NCBI RefSeq assembly: GCF_000255455.1
Contig: NZ_JH621253.1
Coordinates: 69,498-133,497 of the forward strand
Reading direction: 5' to 3'
From: Aquimarina agarilytica ZC1
GTDB taxonomy: Bacteria > Bacteroidota > Bacteroidia > Flavobacteriales > Flavobacteriaceae
Length of the DNA stretch: 64,000 bases
Shown here: piece by piece, positions 55,345 through 63,938 of the stretch
Layout of the letters: each line of letters opens with the position of its first letter
How positions within the stretch are numbered: position 1 is the stretch's first letter
The notes under the pieces: generated by a model
Seen by the model: the letters and a program-made list of their open reading frames with translations, nothing else
The model's database searches: none
What the model was told of the DNA's origin: nothing
Position numbers and translations under genes: made by a program

Positions 55345-57117
55345 TTAACCGTAAATTTCGGTGTATAAATCTTTATGTATTTCTTTAATGATCTTTCTTT
55401 TTAATTTAAAAGTAGGCGTTAGATGACCAGAATCTACACTCCATTCTACAGGTGTTAATTCAAAACGTTTTACTTGTTCCCATTTTCCAAATTTAGCATT
55501 GTATTGATCAACTTCTTCTTTAATTCGTTTAATAACATCAGCATTTTGACAAATTTCGGTAAACGAATTACCAATAGTTATGTTTTTAATTTCTGCCCAA
55601 TCTTTTATGTAAGAAAAATTTGGTTGTATGAATGCCGCAGGCATTTTTTCACCTTCACCTATTACCATTAATTGTTCAATAAAAGGCGATTGTTTTATAG
55701 TATTTTCAACCACTTGAGGTGCTACATATTTACCACCAGAGGTTTTAAACATTTCTTTTTTACGATCTGTGATTTTTAAGAAGCCTTCACTGTCAATTTC
55801 ACCTATATCACCCGTATGAAATTTTCCATTTTGTATCTCTTCTGCTGTTTTTTCAGGGTTTTTATAGTATCCCATCATTACACTGGCTCCTTCTACAAGT
55901 ATTTCTCCATCTTCGGCTATAGTAACTGTAGTTTCATCAAGTACTTTTCCAACAGTACCTATTTTAAAACCATTGTTTCGGATATCATTTACCGAAATTA
56001 CAGGAGAAGTTTCTGTAAGTCCATAACCTTCCATGACATTGATTCCTGCAGCATTAAATACACGGGCTAATCGTGATTGTAATGCGGCGCTACCCGAAGC
56101 TATAATTTTTAAATTTCCACCAAGGCCTTCTTGCCATTTGCTAAAAATGAGTTTACGTGCAATTCCTAATTTAAATTCATACCAGGCTCCATTTTGTCCG
56201 TAAGGTTCATAAATTAAGCCTAAATCAATTGCCCAAAAGAAGAGTTTCTTTTTAATACCAGTCAAAGCTGTTCCTTTTGCATATATTTTATCGTACACTT
56301 TTTCTAGCAAGCGCGGTACGGCAGTCATTACATCAGGCTTCACTTCTTTTAAATTATCACTAATAGCCTCAATGGATTCGGCAAAGTAAATAGAAATTGA
56401 TCTGTACTGATATAAATAAAGTAACATGCGCTCATATACATGACATACAGGTAAAAAACTTAAGGCTTTTGCATTTCCTTCATCAATATCAAAACGTTTT
56501 GAGCTGTTGATGGCATTACGAACAATATTGCGATGACTAAGCATCACTCCTTTTGGTCTTCCGGTAGTGCCAGAGGTGTATATTAAGGTAGCTAAATCAT
56601 TTTCGTTAATGGAATCCATTAAATTTTGGACTTCATTCTGGTTGCTATCATCCTTTCCAAGTTCTAAAACCTCACTCCAATTTGCGCAAGCATTAATCGT
56701 ATCAAATGAATATACTCCTTTTATACTGGGAACTTGATCTTTAATATTCATTACCTTGGTATATACTTCATCATCGGAAACAAACACGTACGTTGATTCG
56801 GAATGATTAAGTACATATTGGTAATCTTCTTCAGAAATTGTAGGGTAGATGGGGACATCCTGAGCTCCAATTTGTAAAACACCAATATCAACAATATTCC
56901 ACTCGGTCCTATTGTTTGTGGAAATAATAGCAATTTTATCATTAGGTTTTACGCCTAAACGTAATAAACCTCTACTAATTTGATTGGCTTTATTAATATA
57001 ATCTTGTGTTGATGTTTCTTCCCAAACACCATTCACTTTAGTAACTAGTGCATTGGATAAATTTCCTTTATCTAGCTGATAGTATGGAAAGTCGAATAGT
57101 CTTTTAATTTCTGTCAT
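55345..57117 (-). CDS. fadD: Long-chain fatty acid-CoA ligase (AMP-forming)
   Basis: Activates fatty acids to acyl-CoA with ATP, feeding the beta-oxidation enzymes encoded downstream. The 590-residue adenylate-forming enzyme has the P-loop-like motif LIYTSGTTGRPKGVMLSHRN at about 178-197, VCHVYERMLLYLYQYRSI at about 225-242, MEGYGLTETSPVISVND at about 355-371, HTGDIGEIDSEGFLKITDRKK at about 435-455 (ATP/hinge, split here as HTGDIG and ITDRKKE), and the C-terminal lysine region near LTPTFKLKRKII. It resembles the long-chain ACSL/Faa group. It has its own terminator and probably its own promoter. Confidence 0.93.
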   Translation of the reverse strand: MTEIKRLFDFPYYQLDKGNLSNALVTKVNGVWEETSTQDYINKANQISRGLLRLGVKPNDKIAIISTNNRTEWNIVDIGVLQIGAQDVPIYPTISEEDYQYVLNHSESTYVFVSDDEVYTKVMNIKDQVPSIKGVYSFDTINACANWSEVLELGKDDSNQNEVQNLMDSINENDLATLIYTSGTTGRPKGVMLSHRNIVRNAINSSKRFDIDEGNAKALSFLPVCHVYERMLLYLYQYRSISIYFAESIEAISDNLKEVKPDVMTAVPRLLEKVYDKIYAKGTALTGIKKKLFFWAIDLGLIYEPYGQNGAWYEFKLGIARKLIFSKWQEGLGGNLKIIASGSAALQSRLARVFNAAGINVMEGYGLTETSPVISVNDIRNNGFKIGTVGKVLDETTVTIAEDGEILVEGASVMMGYYKNPEKTAEEIQNGKFHTGDIGEIDSEGFLKITDRKKEMFKTSGGKYVAPQVVENTIKQSPFIEQLMVIGEGEKMPAAFIQPNFSYIKDWAEIKNITIGNSFTEICQNADVIKRIKEEVDQYNAKFGKWEQVKRFELTPVEWSVDSGHLTPTFKLKRKIIKEIHKDLYTEIYG

Positions 57118-57536
57118 AGTAGTTATATGCTATATCTTAGGTGTTTATTATTAAATATAATTAAAAAGGAGCTAAAAACAGAGCTCCTTTTGGCAAAATA
57201 GTTAATTTTTTATGATTTTTTTGATTTATGGATTTAGTTTTATTTAAATGAAAGCTATTAAGTGAGCTTTTTTAAAAGAAAATAAATAGGTTATTCATGT
57301 TTAATTAATTAGTCTTTTCAGGCTTATATAAAATGAGTCGAGGGGATTGTCTAATAAACATGTGGATTATGTTTTGTTGTAATTAGCTTAAGGGTATTAA
57401 AAAAAATAAAATTTATGTAAAATATTGAATATGAGAAATATGGTGTAGTTGTACATTTTTTATCTAAAAAAAATGAAAAATAAAATAGGGATATCATAAT
57501 TATAAGGGTTGTATTGTTTTACACAAAATCATGATT
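57118..57536. other. Divergent intergenic region between fadD and the first BspA-like gene
   Basis: About 420 bases without a credible ORF on either strand. It contains a perfect hairpin at 57164-57191 close to fadD, a weaker hairpin AAAGCT/AGCTTT at 57251-57270 followed by T, and, nearer the right end, the segment AAAATAAAATAGGG that recurs before the second BspA-like gene. Confidence 0.5.
57164..57191 (-). terminator. Hairpin with U tract in the fadD leader (attenuator-like)
   Basis: AAAAGGAGCT (57164-57173) and AGCTCCTTTT (57182-57191) form a perfect 10-bp stem with an 8-base loop. Read on the minus strand it ends in a U-rich tract, 47 bases before the fadD start. It is either a leader attenuator or the terminator of a short unannotated minus-strand transcript. 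Confidence 0.6.
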
Positions 57537-59198
57537 ATGAAAAAATTTATTTTACAATTTACGCTGTTATTTACAAGCTTTATGTTTGCTCAAACGGATC
57601 CCAATGCATTTATTTTAAAGTACGAAGTTACTATGGATACAGACAATGTCCATATCGGAATAAATAAAGATTTTACTGGTTATAATTTTGATATTAATTG
57701 GGGTGATGGTACATCGGATACAAATATATCAGATGATATTATACACCAATTTACTGCTAAAGGAGAATATATAGTAAGTATAACGGGAGATTTTCCAGCC
57801 TTGCAAATGGGATCAACTGTAAATGAAACACTAACTGCAATTGAACAATGGGGTACTAATGAGTGGCAATCCGGTGATGGCATGTTTAAAAATTGTTTTT
57901 CACTGAAAACAATAAATGCTACTGATTTACCAAATTTTACAAAAGCCACAAGTTTAAAAGCAATGTTTGTTAATTGTGTAAAATTGGAAGCGGATATAAG
58001 TAAATGGAACGTAAGTACAATTGAGGATATGAGCTTTTTGTTGAATAATGCAAAAAAGTTCAATAGTCCATTGAATGATTGGGATATGAGTAATGTGAAA
58101 ACCATAGCTGAGATGTTTACTAATGCTGAAACATTTAATCAAATTTTGGATAAATGGGATGTATCCAAAGTAACTGATATGTCTGGAGCATTTTCAGGAA
58201 TCAATAATTCATTTAATAGGCCTTTAAATAATTGGGATGTGAGTAATGTGAAAACTATGGAAGGAATGTTTGTCAATTCTAAAGTATTTAATCAGCCGCT
58301 CGATAAATGGGATGTATCAAACGTGGTAGATATGAGCAAAATGTTTTTTGGAACAGCTTCATTTAACCAAAATATAAATAATTGGAAGACTGTTTCTTTA
58401 GAAAATGCAAAATTAATGTTTGCAAGTACTGGGATGTTTAATCAACCTTTGGATGCTTGGGAAATGGGTAAAGTAATCAATATTGAAAGTATGTTTCAAG
58501 ATGCCAAGGCATTTAATAAAAATATTAATGGTTGGAATACAGCTAATGTAGAACAAGCTAGTTTTGTTTTTAGAAATGCACTAAAATTTAATCAGCCTTT
58601 AAATAATTGGAAGGTGGCTCAAATTACAAGTAAATTTGAGTCTGTATTTGAGGGAGCTGTTTCTTTTGATCAGTCTTTGGAGCAATGGTATCCCAGAAAT
58701 GAAATATCAATGAGATTCTTTTTCAATAACTCAGGAATGTCAAGTGAAAATTATACTAAAACGCTAGTTTTTTGGATAAAACAACCTGATATTGCAAGCA
58801 ATGTAAGACATTTTTCTGCAGAAGCTGTAACCTATTGTGAAGAAGCTGTAAACCCAATATCTATACTGAAAAATGAGTTGAAATGGACTTTTTATTTTGA
58901 TGGAGGTTTAGATGCAACTTGTGGAGGAAATACATTAAGTTCAGAAAATTTTGATAAAATAAAAAAAGATCAAAATACAATGTTTTTTAATTATAATACT
59001 AAGTCGTTAACTATAGATGCGGAGTCTAACAAAGAATTATCTGTGTATGACTTATCAGGAAGAGAAGTATTGACCAAGCAAATAAAAGTAGGTGCATCTA
59101 CTCAAAGTTTGAATGAATTAAGACCAGCAGTGTATATATTAAAATTGCAAAATAAAAATTTAGAAGAAAAAGAATTATTAAAGATAATATTGAATTAA
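57537..59198 (+). CDS. BspA-like repeat surface protein with T9SS sorting domain (copy 1)
   Basis: Predicted secreted or surface protein. I start at 57537 because its first residues, KKFILQFTLL, are the same as in the next gene; an ATG six bases earlier is also in frame. After the signal peptide (ending TSFMFAQ) comes a PKD-like beta domain (NWGDGTSDTNISDDIIHQF). DUF285/BspA-type repeats of about 25 residues, consensus MFxxAxxFNQPLDxWDVSNV, occupy about 120-410. The last 80 residues are a T9SS type A signal (LSVYDLSGREVLTKQI; AVYILKLQNKN). BspA-type proteins of other bacteria bind host or matrix proteins; an adhesin role is inference. Confidence 0.85.
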   Translation: MKKFILQFTLLFTSFMFAQTDPNAFILKYEVTMDTDNVHIGINKDFTGYNFDINWGDGTSDTNISDDIIHQFTAKGEYIVSITGDFPALQMGSTVNETLTAIEQWGTNEWQSGDGMFKNCFSLKTINATDLPNFTKATSLKAMFVNCVKLEADISKWNVSTIEDMSFLLNNAKKFNSPLNDWDMSNVKTIAEMFTNAETFNQILDKWDVSKVTDMSGAFSGINNSFNRPLNNWDVSNVKTMEGMFVNSKVFNQPLDKWDVSNVVDMSKMFFGTASFNQNINNWKTVSLENAKLMFASTGMFNQPLDAWEMGKVINIESMFQDAKAFNKNINGWNTANVEQASFVFRNALKFNQPLNNWKVAQITSKFESVFEGAVSFDQSLEQWYPRNEISMRFFFNNSGMSSENYTKTLVFWIKQPDIASNVRHFSAEAVTYCEEAVNPISILKNELKWTFYFDGGLDATCGGNTLSSENFDKIKKDQNTMFFNYNTKSLTIDAESNKELSVYDLSGREVLTKQIKVGASTQSLNELRPAVYILKLQNKNLEEKELLKIILN

Positions 59199-59236
59199 TC
59201 ATATATTTTTTCCCATAGAGAAAGAATTTTAGTTTC

Positions 59237-59266
59237 AAAAGCTGCCTATTTTAGGTGGCTTTTTTT
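59237..59266 (+). terminator. Terminator between the two BspA-like genes
   Basis: AAAAGCTGCC (59237-59246) pairs with GGTGGCTTTT (59254-59263) with wobble pairs, a 7-base loop and a T run, so the two paralogues are separate transcripts. Confidence 0.82.
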
Positions 59267-59385
59267 AGTTAAGTTCATTTTTAGTTTTTTATTTATTTGT
59301 TGAATTTTTAATAAGAATAAAAATAAAATAGGGTGATTACAATTTAAGGTGTTGTTAAGCTATACAATACACAAAATTTTTAATT

Positions 59386-61167
59386 ATGAAAAAATTTATT
59401 TTACAATTTACTTTATTAGTAACAAGCTTTATGTTTGCTCAAACAGATCCTAATGCGTTTATAATAAAGTATAAAACCGAGGCTAAAAGATTAAAGGCTA
59501 TAATTGAGATTGACGATAAATTCGCAGGATATGATTTTAATGTAAACTGGGGTGATGGTACCACAGATACTAATATAACAGATGATGTAACGCATGAATA
59601 TGCCACCGTAAGGGAATTTACTGTAAGTATTACAGGTGTTTATCCAGCATTAGAATTAGGAGGTAAATCTACAGGAGCTCCGGTAATTTCTGTTGAGCAG
59701 TGGGGAACTAACGAATGGCTTTCTGGAGAAAAGATGTTTGCCTTTATTAAAGAATTTAAAACTATAAATGCTACCGATATTCCAAATTTTAGTAAAGCTA
59801 CTTCATTAAAAGCAATGTTTTTTAGTTGTAAAGAGTTTAATAGTGATATAAGTAAATGGGATGTGAGTACAATTAAAGATTTCAGTGATATGTTTTTAAA
59901 AACTGAAAAATTTAATAGTCCTTTAAATGATTGGGATGTTTCAAGTGCTATTTTTATGGAGCGTATGTTCTTTTCTTCAGATATATTTAACCAACCGCTT
60001 AATGATTGGGATGTAAGTAATGTTACAAATATGGCTAGTATGTTTAAAGCTACCATAGGATTTTCTGGCCCAAGTGAGTTTAATCAACCTTTAGATAAAT
60101 GGGATGTAAGCAATGTAACTAATATGAGATCTATGTTTGAAGGTGCAGATAAATTTAATCAACCATTGAATAGTTGGAATGTTAGTAAAGTAACAATTAC
60201 GTCTGATATGTTTAGTGGTGCACTTAAATTTAATCAGCCCCTAGATAAATGGGATGTTAGTAATGTAGAAGTTATGGGAGGTATGTTTGCAGGGGCTGAG
60301 TCATTTAATCAATCTTTAAATTCTTGGAATGTTGGAAAGGTAACAGAGATGAGTTCAATGTTTAGTGGAGCTAAGGAGTTTAATCAACCTTTAAATAACT
60401 GGGATGTGAGTAAAGTGATATCTATGGGAGGTATGTTTTCAAATGCCGAAGTTTTTAATCAAAATATTAATACATGGGATACAAGTAGTGTAGAAGAGTT
60501 ATCTTATATTTTTGCAGAAGCTAAAGCATTTAATCAACCTTTAGATAATTGGGATTTAAGTAATATTTCATCTGTAGAGCATGATGGTGTATTTAGAGGA
60601 GCGACCTCTTTTGATCAACCTTTAGAAAACTGGTATCCAAGGCAGGGTAGTGGTGTTAAAAATATGCGTTTATTTTTAAGTGAATCGGGAATGTCAAGTG
60701 AAAATTATACAAAAACCTTGATTGCATGGTCAAAAGCTCCGGATATTATTGATGATAGTGCTGTTGAATTTGGTTTAAATTTGGAGGCAAAAGGGGTTGA
60801 TTATTGCGATGAAGCTATTTCGGCAATTGAAATCCTTGAAAACGATTTGAATTGGTTTATTGAACATGGTGATATTGATCCAGATTGTTCTGGCCCAACA
60901 CTAAGTACTAATGACTTTAGTACTATTGCTGATAATGATACAACAATGTATTTTGATTATCAAACAAATTCAATAGCTATTCAAACAGAAACAAAAGCAG
61001 CTTTAACCGTGTATGATCTATTTGGAAGAGAAGTAATAGTAAAGCAAATTGCATCAGGAATTTCAAGTGAAAATTTGAGTAGTTTACAACCTGCATTATA
61101 TATAGTGAAACTAAAAAATAATGGAGTTGCAGGAAAAGATAAATTATTAAAAGTAATTCTCAATTAG
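59386..61167 (+). CDS. BspA-like repeat surface protein with T9SS sorting domain (copy 2)
   Basis: Paralogue of the preceding gene, 593 residues. The signal peptide is almost the same (KKFILQFTLLVTSFMFAQ), as are the next residues TDPNAFIIKYK. The PKD-like domain (NVNWGDGTTDTNITDDVTHE) and DUF285 repeats follow; this copy has about ten regular repeats (FNQPLDKWDVSNVTNMRSMF and variants), more uniform than in copy 1. The tail region GMSSENYTKTL and the T9SS domain (LTVYDLFGREVIVKQI; ALYIVKLKNNG) align with copy 1. It is 38 residues longer, mainly through extra repeat material. Has its own terminator at 61206-61241. Confidence 0.87.
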   Translation: MKKFILQFTLLVTSFMFAQTDPNAFIIKYKTEAKRLKAIIEIDDKFAGYDFNVNWGDGTTDTNITDDVTHEYATVREFTVSITGVYPALELGGKSTGAPVISVEQWGTNEWLSGEKMFAFIKEFKTINATDIPNFSKATSLKAMFFSCKEFNSDISKWDVSTIKDFSDMFLKTEKFNSPLNDWDVSSAIFMERMFFSSDIFNQPLNDWDVSNVTNMASMFKATIGFSGPSEFNQPLDKWDVSNVTNMRSMFEGADKFNQPLNSWNVSKVTITSDMFSGALKFNQPLDKWDVSNVEVMGGMFAGAESFNQSLNSWNVGKVTEMSSMFSGAKEFNQPLNNWDVSKVISMGGMFSNAEVFNQNINTWDTSSVEELSYIFAEAKAFNQPLDNWDLSNISSVEHDGVFRGATSFDQPLENWYPRQGSGVKNMRLFLSESGMSSENYTKTLIAWSKAPDIIDDSAVEFGLNLEAKGVDYCDEAISAIEILENDLNWFIEHGDIDPDCSGPTLSTNDFSTIADNDTTMYFDYQTNSIAIQTETKAALTVYDLFGREVIVKQIASGISSENLSSLQPALYIVKLKNNGVAGKDKLLKVILN

Positions 61168-61205
61168 AGTAAATTAGAAGAAATAAAGACAAAAGAGTTG
61201 TTTTG

Positions 61206-61241
61206 AAAAGGCCGTTTAAGAGAAATCTTAAGCGGTTTTTT
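61206..61241 (+). terminator. Terminator after the second BspA-like gene
   Basis: CCGTTTAAGA (61212-61221) pairs with TCTTAAGCGG (61226-61235) around a GAAA loop, with one wobble; flanked by AAAAGG on the left and TTTTTT on the right. Confidence 0.85.
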
Positions 61242-61333
61242 AATTTTTCTTATTTTATTAAATTTTTTTTAGGGTAAACTCAAATAAAGATGTTTTATAA
61301 TAGAACAAGCAATTATATTTCATACTTAAAATT

Positions 61334-61373
61334 AGCCGTCCATTTTGTTAGTGTTTTTTGGACGGCTTTTTTT
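61334..61373 (+). terminator. Second terminator with no gene directly before it
   Basis: AGCCGTCCA (61334-61342) and TGGACGGCT (61359-61367) form a perfect 9-bp stem with a 16-base loop, followed by six T. It lies about 90 bases after another terminator, with no ORF between. The rest of 61168-61546 shows no gene and no clear promoter. Confidence 0.8.
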
Positions 61374-61546
61374 AAGTCTAGGCTTTAATGAATAGAGTCT
61401 CGAAAATAAGTATGATGTATTTTTCTACTTGCTTGCGAAATATTTTCTTCAGTTTTATGCCATAAATTAATTTTTTAGAGCATATATTGTGACTTTAATA
61501 AAAAATCTTAATGAACTTATTTTAAGGTTTTAGGTCAAGAATATAA

Positions 61547-62155
61547 ATGTATAAATTAGTTATAAAAAGAAGTTTTGATTTTTTTGGAGCTTTGTTATTA
61601 ATACTATTGACTTTACCAGTATTTATTGTTGTTGCTCTATTGTTAATTATTGCTAACAAAGGTACTCCGTTCTTTATTCAAAAAAGACCTGGAAAAAATG
61701 AACGTATTTTTAGTATTTTGAAGTTTAAAACCATGAATGATGCTAAGGATGTATATGGTAATTTATTACCCGATGGTGAGCGTTTAACTAAAATAGGAAG
61801 TGTTATTAGAAAAACATCATTAGATGAAATTCCTCAATTATTGAATGTACTAAAAGGTGAAATGAGTTTTATAGGTCCAAGACCATTATTAATTAGATAT
61901 TTGCCATACTATACAGAGCAAGAAAAGAAACGACATGACATTAGACCAGGTATCACGGGTTTAGCTCAAGTTTCTGGTAGGAATTTATTACATTGGGAAG
62001 CGCGTTTGTCAAAGGATGTTTATTATGTTGAGAACTTATCACTGGTATTAGATGTGAAAATTGTTTTTAAAACCATAATAAATGTATTGTCGTCAAAGGA
62101 CATAGTTATTGACCCAAGTTCAACATTACAAGATTTGGATGAGTACAGAAAATAA
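61547..62155 (+). CDS. Initiating sugar-phosphate transferase, PglC/WcaJ C-terminal type
   Basis: Transfers a sugar-1-phosphate to undecaprenyl phosphate to start a glycan. The 202-residue protein is the minimal bacterial sugar transferase: a re-entrant membrane helix near the N-terminus (KRSFDFFGALLLILLTLPVF, about 7-26), the basic KRPGKNERIFSILKFKTM at about 45-62, SLDEIPQLLNVLKGEMSFIG at about 95-114 (catalytic DE pair), PRPLL, and RPGITGLAQVSGRN at about 139-152. It is of a different type from the WecA-like enzyme at 12517, so two separate glycan pathways probably start in this window. First gene of a cluster running off the right end. Confidence 0.92.
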   Translation: MYKLVIKRSFDFFGALLLILLTLPVFIVVALLLIIANKGTPFFIQKRPGKNERIFSILKFKTMNDAKDVYGNLLPDGERLTKIGSVIRKTSLDEIPQLLNVLKGEMSFIGPRPLLIRYLPYYTEQEKKRHDIRPGITGLAQVSGRNLLHWEARLSKDVYYVENLSLVLDVKIVFKTIINVLSSKDIVIDPSSTLQDLDEYRK

Positions 62156-62744
62156 AAAAATAAATTGGGCAATTCTGGTTACAGGATGGGGACGTAATGC
62201 AAAGGATATATTGGATGCTTATGAGCAGGGCGTATTAAAAAAGAGTACTATTAAATTAGTAATTTACGAATCTAAACCTTGTGGAGCTGCAGAAAAAGCT
62301 GCAGAATTAGGGATAGAAACTTTACTGCTCAAAAAAACAGACTTTCCTGATTTAATTACCTATCAAAAAGAGTTGATTAAAGAGTTGAAAAATAAAGGGA
62401 TAGATTATATTTTTATGCTCAATTATAAATATGTGATTAAACAAGAAATGCTTCGAGCTTTTCCTAATAAAATTCTTAATATTCATCCTTCATTGTTTCC
62501 TAGTTTTTTAGGCACAAAAACGGCTATTCAAGATGCAATAGCTTACGGAGTGAAAGTTACGGGGGTTACAACTCATATTATTGATGATAAACTTGATGAG
62601 GGAATTATTTTAGCTCAAAAAGCAATTAAAGTAAATGATGATGATGATTTTGATAGCTTATATCCCAAATTTGTTAAAAATGGAAAAAAGATCATTGTGA
62701 AGACTATAAAAATTATAGAAAAGCGTCATTTTATTTCTTTGTAA
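62139..62744 (+). CDS. Formyltransferase-like protein of sugar modification
   Basis: I choose the ATG at 62139 (201 residues), overlapping the sugar transferase by 17 bases; the frame extends to a TTG at 62109, which is less likely. The protein resembles methionyl-tRNA formyltransferase-type enzymes: NWAILVTGWGRNAKDILDAY opens a Rossmann-like fold, and ILNIHPSLFPSFLGTKTAIQ at about 129-148 carries the Asn-x-His-Pro-Ser/LLP-like formyltransferase motif, followed by VKVTGVTTHIIDDKLDEGII with the conserved VTxHxxDxxxDxG. Such domains N-formylate amino sugars on nucleotide carriers or resemble GART. Given its neighbours, modification of an amino-sugar is plausible; the substrate is unknown. Confidence 0.8.
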   Translation: MSTENKKINWAILVTGWGRNAKDILDAYEQGVLKKSTIKLVIYESKPCGAAEKAAELGIETLLLKKTDFPDLITYQKELIKELKNKGIDYIFMLNYKYVIKQEMLRAFPNKILNIHPSLFPSFLGTKTAIQDAIAYGVKVTGVTTHIIDDKLDEGIILAQKAIKVNDDDDFDSLYPKFVKNGKKIIVKTIKIIEKRHFISL

Positions 62745-62843
62745 AAAATGATTTAAAACAGGTTTTCTATAAATTGTAGTTGTATTACTTCTCCGTAAGG
62801 TGTATAGAAAACTAATGAATAAAGCTTTTGACAAAAAAGATGT

Positions 62844-63938
62844 ATGAGTAAAGATTTACGTATTGTACCAGTAACTAAAGCTGAGTTAAGAAAGGCAGTT
62901 GAAAAAAATACGTATTGGGAAACAAGTATGGTTCCTATACCAAAAAGTAAAGCCATTTGGCTACTTTCAAATACCCGTATTGAAGAGGAAGATTATTGTG
63001 GTGTTTTTGGGTTTGAAGGTGATAAAATGGTGGCATTTATTTATATGTTTCCTGATTTGTTCAATTTTGGAAAGCAAATAGAAAAAGGATATTGGGAGCT
63101 TTTATGGTGGGTTGATCATGCTTATAAGGATACTGTTTTAGGGACTTATATATTTAATGAAGCTTTGAATTTAGCCAATAAGAAAGTAATTGTAAAATCA
63201 TATGCAGAAAGTGTTAATGATTTTTACGAAAAACAAGCGTTTAAATTAATTCAATCTAGGCTAAGACATACCATTTTTTTTAGTCTTGATACCAATATAT
63301 TATTAGGGCGATTTTCATTTTTAAAGTATTTTAAACTTATTTTAAAGGGAGCAGATAAGCTTGTTGGAGCATTAGTAAATAAATTAAACAAGCTTAAAGC
63401 CAAAAAGAGAACTGCTACTCTTGAGTATCACTATCTGAATAAATTGGATCAAGCAACTTGGGAGTTTATTAAGCCTTTATGCCAAAATGATTTAGTACAT
63501 AAAACAAAAGAATACATTGATTGGCAATTGGATAATAGCCAATACACACAAATACCAGTTGTTAATAAATTTAAGCAGCATTCTTTACAAGTTGGCATTG
63601 GACATAATATTAGAATTCATAAAGTCAAAATTGTTCAAGATGAGACAATAATTGGTTTTATATCTTATGTAATTAATCATAAAGAATTTAATATAAAATA
63701 CTTTCTAGTTAGTGATCAAAGTAACTATGATAAGTGTGTTGATGCACTCATCGCTCATTTTACTCAATCGGGAATGAATTTTATATTTACAGACGATACT
63801 GAGTTGTCCAATAATATAAATAAACGATTTACTACAATATTTACATATAAAATAGCCAAAAAAGCTTTAGCGCACGATTCTATTGAATTTGGTAATGAAG
63901 CTTTAAAAATATACAATAGGGATGGACATTTTTATTAA
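62844..63938 (+). CDS. GNAT-like acyltransferase protein of a glycan cluster
   Basis: A 364-residue soluble protein. The N-terminal half has GNAT-like features: CGVFGFEGDKMVAFIYMFPD at about 53-72, ELLWWVDHAYKDTVLGTYIF at about 87-106, and NDFYEKQAFKLIQSRL at about 129-144, which matches the usual GNAT ending (a residue pair before FYEKxGF). The C-terminal half (about 190-364) seems to be a second domain of similar size (VQDETIIGFISYVINHKEFN). It may add an acyl group to an amino sugar, but I do not recognise a named family. It follows the formyltransferase gene after 99 bases and is probably part of the cluster that continues beyond 64000. Nothing is seen in 63939-64000. Confidence 0.6.
   Translation: MSKDLRIVPVTKAELRKAVEKNTYWETSMVPIPKSKAIWLLSNTRIEEEDYCGVFGFEGDKMVAFIYMFPDLFNFGKQIEKGYWELLWWVDHAYKDTVLGTYIFNEALNLANKKVIVKSYAESVNDFYEKQAFKLIQSRLRHTIFFSLDTNILLGRFSFLKYFKLILKGADKLVGALVNKLNKLKAKKRTATLEYHYLNKLDQATWEFIKPLCQNDLVHKTKEYIDWQLDNSQYTQIPVVNKFKQHSLQVGIGHNIRIHKVKIVQDETIIGFISYVINHKEFNIKYFLVSDQSNYDKCVDALIAHFTQSGMNFIFTDDTELSNNINKRFTTIFTYKIAKKALAHDSIEFGNEALKIYNRDGHFY

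Noticed and set aside
57900-58650. Regularly spaced nucleotide repeats resembling a direct-repeat array
   Set aside because: They encode the DUF285 protein repeats (WDVSNV) in one frame and vary as coding sequence does; not CRISPR and no cas genes are present.
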